From: Amycolatopsis arida
GTDB taxonomy: Bacteria > Actinomycetota > Actinomycetes > Mycobacteriales > Pseudonocardiaceae
DNA length: 64,000 nt
Direction of reading: 5' to 3'
Assembly (NCBI RefSeq): GCF_900115565.1
Contig: NZ_FOWW01000005.1
Span: 310,001 to 374,000, forward strand
This document shows positions 55,634-63,568 of the stretch, in pieces. The notes beneath the pieces are model-generated. The model made no database searches, was not told where the DNA came from, and saw only the letters and a program-made list of their open reading frames with translations. The position numbers and the translations under genes are program-made. Within the stretch, counting starts at the first letter, position 1. Each line of letters opens with the position of its first letter.

Positions 55634-57625
55634 ATGTCGCCCGTGGCACGATTAACCCGACCGACCCGACCATCGAGAACCGCACTGGCCGCCGCCGGCG
55701 CGCTCGTCGCCGGGCTGCTGCTCGGCGCGCCCGCCGCCGCCGAGACCGCCGAGACCGCGGCCGGCACCACCGACACCACCGCCGCCGACCAGCGGCGCCA
55801 GCACGCCTTCGCCGCGGCCGCCGCCGAGTTCGGCGTGCCGACCGAGGTGCTGCTCGCCGTCTCCTACCTCGAGTCCCGGTGGGACACCAACGCCGGCACC
55901 CCGAGCACCGCCGCCGGCTACGGCCCGATGCACCTCACCGACCTGCGCACCGCCGGCCCCGGCGGCAGCCACCACGACGAGGGCACCGAGGACCCGCGCG
56001 GCGACGACGCCCGGCCGACCCTGCACCCGGAGGAGCCCGCGCCCGCCGAGCCGGTGCCCGCGCTGCAGACCGTCGATCTCGCCGCCGAGCTGACCGGCGC
56101 CGACCCCGCCACGTTGCGCGCCGACCCCGCGCAGAACATCCGCGGTGGCGCCGCGCTGCTGGCGCACCACCAGCGCGAGCTCGGCATCCGCGGCACCGAC
56201 CCCGCGGACTGGTACGGCGCGGTCGCCCGGTACAGCGGCGCCACCGACACCGCCGCCGCGGGCTCGTTCGCCGACGAGGTGTTCGACACCATCGCCACCG
56301 GCCAGCAGCGGGTCACCGACGACGGCCAGCGGGTGCGGCTGCCCGCCCGCCCCGGGCTGGTGCCCGATCGGGCGCAGCTCGACCGGCTCGGGCTGCGGCC
56401 CACCGACCGCGGCCAGGTGGAGTGCCCGAGCGACATCTCGTGCGAGTGGATCCCGGCGCCGTACCAGGAGTTGCCGAACGGCGGCTACGGCAACCACGAC
56501 AAGGCAGACCGGCCGGCGAGCCAGCGGATCGAGTACATCATCATCCACGACACCGAGGGCTACTGGAACACCGTTCTCGACCTGGTGCAGAACCCGGAGT
56601 ACGTGAGCTGGCACTACTCGCTGCGCTCGGCCGACGGCCACATCGCCCAGCACGTGCCGACCAAGGACGTGGCCTGGCACGCCGGCAACTGGTACGTCAA
56701 CGCCAAGTCGATCGGCCTCGAGCACGAGGGCTTCGCCGCGCAGGGCACCTGGTACACCGAGGCGATGTACCGCACATCGGCCAAGCTGGTCCGCCACCTG
56801 GCGGCGAAGTACGACATCCCGCTCGACCGGTCGCACATCCTCGGCCACGACAACGTTCCCGGCATCACCCCGGATCGGGTGGCCGGCATGCACTGGGACC
56901 CGGGCCCCTACTGGGACTGGGCGCACTACTTCGACCTCCTGGGCGCCCCGCTGGACGGGCGAACCGTCGCGCCCGGCTCGCACCTGGTGCAGATGAGCCC
57001 CGACTTCGCCACCAACCGCCCGGCGTTCTTCGGCTGCGACCGCGCCGACCCCGCCGCGCCGTGCCCGTCCCGCGGCTCGGCCTCGGTGGTGCTGCGCACC
57101 GAGCCGCGGCCGGACGCGCCGCTGCTGTCCGACATCGGCCTGCGCCCGGACGGCTCGCCGGCGACGATGCGGGTCTCCGACATCGGCAGCCGCACCGAGG
57201 CCGGGCAGCGCTACGCCGTAGCCGAGGTCCGCGGCGACTGGACCGCCGTGTGGTACCTCGGCCAGAAGGGCTGGTTCCACAATCCGCGGACGGCACCGAC
57301 CGCGCGGGTGGTGACCGGGAAGATGGTGGTGCCGCGGCCCGGCCTGGCGTCGATCCCGGTGTACGGGCGGGCCTACCCGGAGGCCGAGGCGTACCCGGAG
57401 GGCCTCACCCCGCAGCCGATCGTGCCGCTGCAGTACCGGCTGCCGGCCGGCCAGCGCTACGCCGCCGGCCCGGTGGTCCGCGCCGAGTACTACAAGGCCA
57501 CCACGTTCGACCCGGCCGAGCACGTCGTGGTCCGCGGTCACACCCGGTACGTGCAGATCCAGTTCGGCCACCGGGTGGCGTTCGTCAAGGCGTCGGACGT
57601 GCTGATCCTGCCGGCGTTCCGCTGA
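55634..57625 (+). CDS. Secreted N-acetylmuramoyl-L-alanine amidase (PGRP/amidase_2) with lytic-transglycosylase-like N-domain
   Basis: This 663-aa exported protein has a Sec signal (TALAAAGALVAGLLLGAPAAA). An SLT-like domain follows (AAAAEFGVPTEVLLAVSYLESRWD, about residues 55-75, and DWYGAVARYSG). The amidase_2/PGRP domain is at about 300-430: IEYIIIHDTEG with zinc His, WHYSLRSADGHIAQHV, VAWHAGNWYVNAKSIGLEHEGF, and HILGHDNVPG. Two SH3-like repeats follow (about 470-660). Zinc ligands are intact, so it should cut the peptide from muramic acid. GGAGAGG precedes the ATG. Confidence 0.95.
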   Translation: MSPVARLTRPTRPSRTALAAAGALVAGLLLGAPAAAETAETAAGTTDTTAADQRRQHAFAAAAAEFGVPTEVLLAVSYLESRWDTNAGTPSTAAGYGPMHLTDLRTAGPGGSHHDEGTEDPRGDDARPTLHPEEPAPAEPVPALQTVDLAAELTGADPATLRADPAQNIRGGAALLAHHQRELGIRGTDPADWYGAVARYSGATDTAAAGSFADEVFDTIATGQQRVTDDGQRVRLPARPGLVPDRAQLDRLGLRPTDRGQVECPSDISCEWIPAPYQELPNGGYGNHDKADRPASQRIEYIIIHDTEGYWNTVLDLVQNPEYVSWHYSLRSADGHIAQHVPTKDVAWHAGNWYVNAKSIGLEHEGFAAQGTWYTEAMYRTSAKLVRHLAAKYDIPLDRSHILGHDNVPGITPDRVAGMHWDPGPYWDWAHYFDLLGAPLDGRTVAPGSHLVQMSPDFATNRPAFFGCDRADPAAPCPSRGSASVVLRTEPRPDAPLLSDIGLRPDGSPATMRVSDIGSRTEAGQRYAVAEVRGDWTAVWYLGQKGWFHNPRTAPTARVVTGKMVVPRPGLASIPVYGRAYPEAEAYPEGLTPQPIVPLQYRLPAGQRYAAGPVVRAEYYKATTFDPAEHVVVRGHTRYVQIQFGHRVAFVKASDVLILPAFR

Positions 57626-57627
57626 AC

Positions 57628-57680
57628 GCCATGAAGGCCACCTTCATCGCGTTCAGCGCGGTGAAGGTGGCCTTCATGGC
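57628..57680. terminator. 19-bp perfect hairpin between convergent amidase and GT2 genes
   Basis: GCCATGAAGGCCACCTTCA (57628-57646) pairs perfectly with TGAAGGTGGCCTTCATGGC (57662-57680); each arm can also fold on itself (TGAAGG/CCTTCA). It is placed to end transcription from both sides. Confidence 0.8.
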
Positions 57681-57697
57681 AGTCGGGACAGCTCGGC

Positions 57698-59083
57698 TCA
57701 GCTGTCCAGTGCGACCTTCGCGCCGGCGGAGCGCTCCTTGTTCCGCCGGGTCTTGGCCCACCCGTTCCGGCCGCGGATCAGCCGGAACAGCGCCCGCCAG
57801 GACGTGATGTAGAAGGTGTAGATGTAGAGCGCGTAGGCCAGCCCCATGCCCAGCCCGCGCAGCAGGTTGTTGCTACCGAGGCACTTCTTCTGGTACACGG
57901 GCCCCCACACGACGAACGGCGCCAGCCCGAACGTGCCGTAGATGGCGAACAGGATCCACGCGCCACCGGTGAACCAGGTCCACATCTCCGCCGGGCTGCC
58001 CGCGGTGTTGACCAGCAGCACCACGAACGGCACCGGGTACAGCAGCGAACCGAACAGCTGCATCCACGGCTGGGCGAGGTAGTACATCATCTCCGCCGCG
58101 CCGAGCGTGGTGAGGTGCGGCGAGTCCCAGATCCGCCGGACGTAGCGGGCGCACTGCATGGTGCCCTGCCCCCATCGGGTGCGCTGGGTGAGGAACCGGC
58201 GCAGGCTGTACAGGCCCTCCTGGGAGACGTGCGAGTCGGGGGTGTACCCGGTGCGCCAGCCGGCGGTGAGCAGGTGCACCCCGAGCTCGAAGTCCTCCAG
58301 CAGCGAGCCCCGCCACGGCGCGCCCTCCGGCCCACCGATCGAGTGCAGCGCGGACAGCCGGGTGAACTGGCCGTTGCCGCCCATCGAGATCGTGCCGGTG
58401 TACCCGCGCGAGGTCTGGATGGCGGCGATCGCCGTGCGGAACTCCAGGTCCTGCAGCTGCGCCAGCTTGAGCCCGAACTTCCGCTTCCACCACGAGCCAT
58501 CCGCCGGCTCGACGTCGCGGTTGTGCATCCACACGTCGAGCTGCACCGCGCCGATCGTGCCGTCGCCGAAGAGGTGGTCGGCGGCGCACACCTCCAGGCA
58601 GTTCGGCGCGGGGCGGCCGTCGGCGTCGACCACGCAGACGATCGCCTTGTCTCGCGGGATGTGCTTGCCGCACCAGTCCACCAGCGTGCGGTAGGCCTGG
58701 TTGAGCGCATCACCCTTGCCGGTGCGGGCGTTCGGGCGCTTGCGCTGGACGAGGTGGATGAAGGGGTCCGGGGTTCCGTCCCGGCGCCACAGCGACCGGA
58801 CCACCCTGGCGGTGCGGTCCTCGGAGTCGTCGTCGACCACCCACACGTGCGCGAACGGAAAGGTGGTGCGCAGGTAGCGGACGGTGTCCCGGATGACCGT
58901 CTCCTCGTCCCGGCAGGGCACGAAGAAGTGCCAATCGAAGTCGCGGGGATCGCCCACTGGGCCGGGTTTCCGACGCAGGAAAGGCACGATGATCACCACG
59001 ACGTAGACGATGAACGCCACGCTCATGGTGAGCGCGAACGCCTGGGTGATCGCGAGGAGGACCTTGACCGACTCGCCGCTCAT
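57698..59083 (-). CDS. Family 2 glycosyltransferase, processive membrane type
   Basis: This 461-aa membrane enzyme has an N-terminal helix (ITQAFALTMSVAFIVYVVVII) and a GT-A catalytic domain with the classic acidic residues (VVDDDSEDRT, VVDADGRP, LLEDFELG) and the acceptor motif QRTRW (TQRTRWGQG). Four or more C-terminal helices follow. This D,D,D,Q(Q/R)xRW pattern is that of cellulose/hyaluronan/poly-GlcNAc synthase relatives. Its ATG overlaps the exosortase stop by 4 bp (ATGA), tying its function to the sorting system. Confidence 0.95.
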   Translation of the reverse strand: MSGESVKVLLAITQAFALTMSVAFIVYVVVIIVPFLRRKPGPVGDPRDFDWHFFVPCRDEETVIRDTVRYLRTTFPFAHVWVVDDDSEDRTARVVRSLWRRDGTPDPFIHLVQRKRPNARTGKGDALNQAYRTLVDWCGKHIPRDKAIVCVVDADGRPAPNCLEVCAADHLFGDGTIGAVQLDVWMHNRDVEPADGSWWKRKFGLKLAQLQDLEFRTAIAAIQTSRGYTGTISMGGNGQFTRLSALHSIGGPEGAPWRGSLLEDFELGVHLLTAGWRTGYTPDSHVSQEGLYSLRRFLTQRTRWGQGTMQCARYVRRIWDSPHLTTLGAAEMMYYLAQPWMQLFGSLLYPVPFVVLLVNTAGSPAEMWTWFTGGAWILFAIYGTFGLAPFVVWGPVYQKKCLGSNNLLRGLGMGLAYALYIYTFYITSWRALFRLIRGRNGWAKTRRNKERSAGAKVALDS

Positions 59084-59634
59084 GCCCGCCGTCGCTCGGC
59101 CTTCGACCTACGGGTGCCCAACCAGACGAACAACACCAGCGCAACGGCGCCGCCGATCACGCTGACCAGCGACCCGAGCAACGTGTGGCCCCAGTAATAG
59201 CCGCGGTCGACACCCATCCATTCCACCAAGCCGACGATCGTCAGGATCCGTCCCTGATTGACGACAACAATCGCGGCACAGGCGATGAACAATGAGACGA
59301 ACAGCCGTTTCATGTTCTGCGGCTTCAGCCACAGAAATACGGCGGTCACCAGAAGGAGTGGAATCAACATGAACGCCGAGGAGCATTCCGGTGTCATCCG
59401 CAGTCCGAGCGGGTTCTCCCCGGACAGTCCGAAGTAAACGGTTTCCCGCTCGCCCACGACGTGGACGCCCTCGGACGTGACCACGTTCAGGACGAGCCCG
59501 GCGAGCCGGATCTCGAGCTCGCGGTAGAGCCGCTCCAGGACGACCAGCCCCACCACCGCCGCGAGGACGGCGCCGACGGCCAACTTCCCAGCAGGCGCCC
59601 AGGGTTTGGGCGCGGAGGTGCTCGCAACAGCCAC
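59080..59634 (-). CDS. Exosortase-like membrane transpeptidase (XrtP type)
   Basis: This is a 184-aa protein with four hydrophobic segments (about 17-36, 86-103, 110-138, 149-173). It carries the exosortase/archaeosortase triad in order: Cys84 in TPECSSAF, Arg129 in NQGRI and His150 in GHTLLGS. This is short for the superfamily, as in the actinobacterial exosortase P group. It would cleave a C-terminal PEP-CTERM-like signal of a secreted protein and attach it elsewhere; the divergent gene at 59977 is the obvious substrate. GTG at 59634 has GAGAGG upstream. It is coupled to the GT2 gene. Confidence 0.8.
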   Translation of the reverse strand: MAVASTSAPKPWAPAGKLAVGAVLAAVVGLVVLERLYRELEIRLAGLVLNVVTSEGVHVVGERETVYFGLSGENPLGLRMTPECSSAFMLIPLLLVTAVFLWLKPQNMKRLFVSLFIACAAIVVVNQGRILTIVGLVEWMGVDRGYYWGHTLLGSLVSVIGGAVALVLFVWLGTRRSKAERRRA

Positions 59635-59748
59635 TGTGGACCTCTCGCTCGCCGATGGGTGTGCGGGGGGTGGCGCGTCCGGCGCGCACCTCGCCCCGGC
59701 GCTCTATCGACCCGCCCGCGCGGTTCATTACAACCATCTTGGCGGAAA

Positions 59749-59779
59749 TTGACGAACAGTGGCCCGCTGTGCCCTACAT
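59749..59779 (+). promoter_or_regulatory. Candidate promoter in the exosortase/target divergent gap
   Basis: TTGACG (59749-59754) and CTACAT (59774-59779), spaced 19 bp, lie in the AT-rich 342-bp gap (59635-59976) and point toward the sorted-protein gene. The spacing is longer than ideal. No other feature is identified in the gap. Confidence 0.3.
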
Positions 59780-59976
59780 CACCTTCGCCACCTGCGAAAA
59801 CAGAATCGGTAGTAGCTCGATCGGGTGATAAACCCCTCTACAGTGTTCCACTGAAGCGTGAAAGCTCGATAGAACGTGCGCGGCCCCGACTGATCGCCGG
59901 CGGGTTCTTCCGAGCGCGCGACGACGCGTGCCGGCACCGGCGTCGGCCGTCCCCGACAATTACGGAGGATCACTTG

Positions 59977-60765
59977 ATGAAGACGCACAGACTGCGTCGA
60001 GGCGGGATCATGGCCGCCCTCGCCGCGGCGACCGTGCTGGTCAGCGCGGCCCCGGCCTACGCGGAGCCGGGCGACGGCTCGGCGTACGGCGCCAAGGTCG
60101 ACGTGCAGTTGCTCGGCCAGGACGCCGTGCAGGCCGGCCCGTTCGCGGCCGCGAGCACCGAGGGCCCCACCCAGAACAGCTTCGCCGGCGTGAACCTCCC
60201 CGGCGTGCTGAAGACCGGTGTGATCAACACCGAGGCCGTCCGGGACGACGAGTCCGGCGCGGTCACCGCGAAGGCCAGCACGACCGACGTGGAGATCACC
60301 CTGCTGAAGGCCGCGCTGAAGGAGGCCGGCGTCAAGCTGGTCGAGGCCGTGTGCACCGCGACACAGGAAGGCGTCAAGGGCAGCACCCAGCTGGTCGGCG
60401 CGAACCTCGGCAAGCTGGGCGACGTGTCCAGCACCCCGGCCGCCAACACCGAGCTCGCGGTGAAGCTGCCGGGTGTCGGCAACATCGCCACGGTCATCCT
60501 CAACGAGCAGATCAAGAACAAGGACGGAAGCCTCACCGTCAACGCCGTCCACGTGAAGCTGCTCGGCGACGGCCTTGTCGGCGCCATCGGCTCCGGTGAC
60601 GTGGTCGTCTCCTCGGCGACCTGCGGCCCGGCCGCACCGCCGATCCCGATGGCCTCCGGCGCCGGCCTGTGGATCGGGCTGGGCCTGGTCGCCGCCGTGG
60701 GCCTGCCCGCGGGCGTCTACGTCATCCGCCGCCGGCGCGGTGCCACGACCGAGGCCGCGGCCTGA
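59977..60765 (+). CDS. Secreted protein with C-terminal sorting signal (choice-of-anchor P type)
   Basis: This 262-aa protein has a Sec signal (RRGGIMAALAAATVLVSAAPAYA) and a ~185-aa beta-rich outer domain with two Cys (126 and 216, possible disulfide). The C-terminal tripartite signal is PPIPMASG, a hydrophobic helix (LWIGLGLVAAVGLPAGVYVI) and RRRRGA. It has no LPxTG. The combination with a divergent exosortase-like gene fits the choice-of-anchor P proteins expected as exosortase P targets. GGAGG lies eight bases before the ATG. Followed by a small LAxTG gene on the same strand. Confidence 0.8.
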   Translation: MKTHRLRRGGIMAALAAATVLVSAAPAYAEPGDGSAYGAKVDVQLLGQDAVQAGPFAAASTEGPTQNSFAGVNLPGVLKTGVINTEAVRDDESGAVTAKASTTDVEITLLKAALKEAGVKLVEAVCTATQEGVKGSTQLVGANLGKLGDVSSTPAANTELAVKLPGVGNIATVILNEQIKNKDGSLTVNAVHVKLLGDGLVGAIGSGDVVVSSATCGPAAPPIPMASGAGLWIGLGLVAAVGLPAGVYVIRRRRGATTEAAA

Positions 60766-60784
60766 TCGGGCGAGGTGGTCGCTG

Positions 60785-60967
60785 ATGTACAAGTTGCCTG
60801 GTGCTGGGGTCGGCGCGGCCGGCGGTAGCGTCGGCACGCTGGCCGCGACCGGTGCCGACATCGGCTGGTGGCTGGCCCTGGGTGCCCTGCTGCTCGTGCT
60901 CGGCACGGTGGCGGTCGTGGCGTCCTATCGGAGGAGCCGCCGGCTCGCCAGGACCGACCGGTCCTGA
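60785..60967 (+). CDS. Small LAxTG cell-wall protein (60 aa)
   Basis: The product MYKLPGAGVGAAGGSVGTLA... carries LAATG (about residues 19-23), then a hydrophobic helix (IGWWLALGALLLVLGTVAVVA) and a basic tail (SYRRSRRLARTDRS): a complete sortase signal with almost nothing before it. GAGGTGG stands eight bases before the ATG at 60785, 19 bp after the sorted-protein gene. It has no classical N-terminal signal peptide, so it may insert by its single helix. Role unknown; probably an accessory of the surface cassette. Confidence 0.7.
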   Translation: MYKLPGAGVGAAGGSVGTLAATGADIGWWLALGALLLVLGTVAVVASYRRSRRLARTDRS

Positions 60968-60975
60968 GAAACCCT

Positions 60976-61020
60976 GTCCCGGAGGACCCACCGGCAGCGC
61001 GCCGCTGGGTCCTCCGGGAC
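60976..61020 (+). terminator. 15-bp perfect terminator hairpin
   Basis: GTCCCGGAGGACCCA (60976-60990) pairs with TGGGTCCTCCGGGAC (61006-61020), 9 bp past the LAxTG gene, separating it from the epimerase gene. Confidence 0.8.
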
Positions 61021-61074
61021 CATGGGTGTCGACCACCCGTCCCGGCCATGGAAGGCCACGGAAGAGGAGTGCCC

Positions 61075-62193
61075 GTGGAGATCCTGCTGCTCGCCGGCAC
61101 CCGGCCGGAGGCGGTGAAGCTCGCGCCGCTCGCGCTGGCGTTGCGGGCACACCCGACGTTGCGCCCGGTGCTGGTGCACAGCGGCCAGCACGAGGGGATG
61201 GTGGAGCAGGCGCTGCGAGCCTTCGGGCTGGCGGTCGACACCCGGCTCGACGTCCCACCCCGGGTGTCCGGCGGGCAGGCCGAGCTGGTGGCCGGCGTGC
61301 TGCCGGCCATGGACGCGGCGCTGGCCGAGCGGCGGCCCGCCGCGCTCGTGGTCCAGGGCGACACGGCCACCGTGCTGGCCGGCGCGCTGGCCGCGTTCTG
61401 GCGGGAGGTGCCGGTCGTGCACCTCGAGGCCGGGCTGCGGACCCACGACCTCGCCGCGCCGTTCCCGGAGGAGGGCACCCGGCAGATGGTGGCCAGGATC
61501 GCCGCGCTGCACCTCGCCCCGACCGAGCGGGCCGCCGCCGCGCTGCGCGCCGAGGGCGTTCCGGCGAACCGGGTGGTGGTGACCGGCAACACCGTCGTCG
61601 ACGCGGTGCGCGACATCGCCGCCCGGGACCTGCCGCCCCGCGACCCGGCGTTGGCGGAGGTCGAGCGGGCGCTGGCCGCCGAGGGCGGCCGGCTGGTGCT
61701 GGTGACCTCGCACCGCCGGGAGTCCTGGGGCGAGCCCATGGCGCGCACGCTGTCCGCGGTGCGCCACCTGGTCGCCGACCATCCGGACGTGCGGGTGCTG
61801 CTGCCGGCGCACCCCAACCCGGCCGTCCGCGCGGTGGTGGACGCCGAGCTGGGCCGGGTGGCCAGGGTGGCGGTCACCGAGCCGCTGGACTACCCCGACC
61901 TGGTGCGCGCGCTGAGCCGGGCCGCGCTGGTGCTCACAGACTCCGGCGGCATTCAGGAGGAGGCGCCGAGCTTCGGCACGCCGGTGCTGGTGCTGCGCGA
62001 GGTGACCGAGCGGATGGAGGCGGTGCACGCCGGCTGCGCGTGGCTGGTGGGCACCGACCCCGAGCTGATCACCAAGACGGCCGCGGAGGTGCTGTCCGGG
62101 TCGCTGCGGACCAGGGCCGGGGCCAGCCCCTACGGCGATGGCACCGCGGCCGCGACCGCGGTCGACGCGATCGCCCGGTTGGTGACGCCCTGA
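61075..62193 (+). CDS. wecB: UDP-N-acetylglucosamine 2-epimerase (non-hydrolysing)
   Basis: This 372-aa enzyme interconverts UDP-GlcNAc and UDP-ManNAc. Family segments are LLLAGTRPEAVKLAPL, VQGDTATVLAGALAAF, HLEAGLRTHD, FPEEGTRQM, LVTSHRRESWG, and the substrate-binding LTDSGGIQEEAPSFGTPVLVLREVTER. GTG at 61075 has AGGAG upstream; an ATG at 61048 is possible. Near a GT2 enzyme and two sorted proteins it may supply ManNAc for a surface glycan (inference). Confidence 0.95.
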   Translation: MEILLLAGTRPEAVKLAPLALALRAHPTLRPVLVHSGQHEGMVEQALRAFGLAVDTRLDVPPRVSGGQAELVAGVLPAMDAALAERRPAALVVQGDTATVLAGALAAFWREVPVVHLEAGLRTHDLAAPFPEEGTRQMVARIAALHLAPTERAAAALRAEGVPANRVVVTGNTVVDAVRDIAARDLPPRDPALAEVERALAAEGGRLVLVTSHRRESWGEPMARTLSAVRHLVADHPDVRVLLPAHPNPAVRAVVDAELGRVARVAVTEPLDYPDLVRALSRAALVLTDSGGIQEEAPSFGTPVLVLREVTERMEAVHAGCAWLVGTDPELITKTAAEVLSGSLRTRAGASPYGDGTAAATAVDAIARLVTP

Positions 62194-62370
62194 GGGGGTA
62201 CCTCGTCGCCGACCACGGGCCGTTGCATAGCGCCGACGCCTGCTATCTGGCGGTGGCGGACCGGCTCACCGGGCAGCCGGGCACCGAGGTGGTGCTGGGC
62301 ACCTTCGACCGGCGGCGGCGCCGGGCCGCGCTGGACGTCGGCATCGCGATCACCGGAGGCCGGACCGCAC
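62194..62370 (+). pseudogene. PIN-domain-like fragment
   Basis: Directly after wecB an open stretch encodes YLVADHGPLHSADACYLAVA and VVLGTFDRRRRRAALDVGIA, which resembles the C-terminal half of a PIN (VapC-type) ribonuclease (ADA...TFDRR...A...G). There is no start codon with ribosome site and no N-terminal half, so it is probably a remnant. I see no gene in the following ~115 bp. Confidence 0.4.
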
Positions 62371-62486
62371 GACGGCGAACGTCTGGCTCCGCTCCGCCAG
62401 CCGGGACGCCGGCCCGCCGCGGTGCCGGTGGCGTCGATGTCGCCGGAAGCTCGGTCCGGACGGCGCCGATGCCACCGCCGGGCTGG

Positions 62487-62924
62487 TCAGTCGAGGCAGA
62501 ACTCGTTGCCTTCGGGGTCGGCCAGCACGAGGTGCCCGGCGCCGAGCGGGGGCTCGGGCTCGTGGCGCTCGAGCCGGGTGGCGCCGAGGGTGACGAGTCG
62601 CTCGGCCTCCGCCTCCAGCGCCGTCATCCGCGCGTCGCCCTCGAGCCCGGGTGCGGCGCGCACGTCGAGATGCACGCGGTTCTTGGCCTGCTTGCCCTCT
62701 GGCACCCGCTGGAAGAACAGCCGCGGCCCGGAGCCCTCGGGGTCGACCACCGCCGAAGCGTCGTTGCGGCGCTCGGGCGGCACGCCCATCGCCTCCAGGG
62801 CCTGCTCCCACGACGCGAAGCCCTCGGGCGGGTCCTGCAGCCGGTAGCCGAGGGCCTCGGCCCAGAAGGCCGCCAGCCCGGCCGGGTCGGCGCAGTCGAA
62901 GGTGATCTGAACGTCGCGGGCCAT
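62487..62924 (-). CDS. VOC (glyoxalase/bleomycin-resistance) family protein
   Basis: This 145-aa protein has the two VOC beta-alpha-beta modules: VQITFDCADPAGLAAFWAEALGYRL opens the first and VHLDVRAAP/HLVLADPEGNEFCLD the second. This subtype (VOC family, often annotated glyoxalase) has no defined reaction. GGGAGG precedes the ATG, which lies 1 bp after the stop of the DinB-like gene, so the two are co-translated. Confidence 0.93.
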   Translation of the reverse strand: MARDVQITFDCADPAGLAAFWAEALGYRLQDPPEGFASWEQALEAMGVPPERRNDASAVVDPEGSGPRLFFQRVPEGKQAKNRVHLDVRAAPGLEGDARMTALEAEAERLVTLGATRLERHEPEPPLGAGHLVLADPEGNEFCLD

Positions 62925-62925
62925 C

Positions 62926-63507
62926 TCAGCTCGCCTCCCGAGTCTGCTGGTGGGTGTGCAGGTAGAGGTCGCGGAGCAGGCACACCTCGGCCAGGTGATG
63001 GATCAGCTCGCGGTTGATGTGCAGGACCAGCTCCGCCAGTGGACGCTCGGCGTACGGTCCCTCCGCCTCCCCGCACGGGCGGGCGAGGCCGGCGTCGCCG
63101 AGGGACTCGACCCCGGCCAGCCACGTGGCGTACTCCGCGTCGAGCTGGGCCAGCGCCTCGTCGGTCGTCGGGGCGTAGGAGAAGGAGTAGTAGTCGGTGG
63201 GCGGGCGACCGAAGTGCGCGGCGTTGCGCATCGCGAGCACGCCGACGATCACGTGCCCGAGTCGCCAGGCGATCGTCGTGAACGGTGGCGGCTCGGGCGC
63301 CGGCGCCGCGAAGTCGATGGTCATCGCGCCGGACCCGCCCTGTATCGGCGCGGAGCCGGTGCCGCGCGGGCGCACGCTCCAGCAGCCGGGCACCGGCTCC
63401 CAGAAGTACTCGTCGTCGGTGAGTCCGTCGAGGCGATCGCGTAGCTGGTTGGTCCAGTGCCAGGCGGTCTGCTCGCGGAGCAGGGGGTTCCAGGTCAAGT
63501 CGGTCAT
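62926..63507 (-). CDS. DinB superfamily protein
   Basis: This 193-aa four-helix-bundle protein of the DinB/YfiT type has three metal-ligand His positions expected in the family (WRLGHVIVG, HINRELIHHLAEV). Actinobacterial members include thiol-dependent (mycothiol) transferases, but the substrate cannot be read. The ATG at 63507 is the start. It is first in a two-gene unit with the VOC gene, divergent from the WYL-type regulator. Confidence 0.9.
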   Translation of the reverse strand: MTDLTWNPLLREQTAWHWTNQLRDRLDGLTDDEYFWEPVPGCWSVRPRGTGSAPIQGGSGAMTIDFAAPAPEPPPFTTIAWRLGHVIVGVLAMRNAAHFGRPPTDYYSFSYAPTTDEALAQLDAEYATWLAGVESLGDAGLARPCGEAEGPYAERPLAELVLHINRELIHHLAEVCLLRDLYLHTHQQTREAS

Positions 63508-63568
63508 GGTTCCAGCTTCTCGCAGATACCGGACAGGGTCGTTCCGTGATCCGTGGGACTATGGGCGG

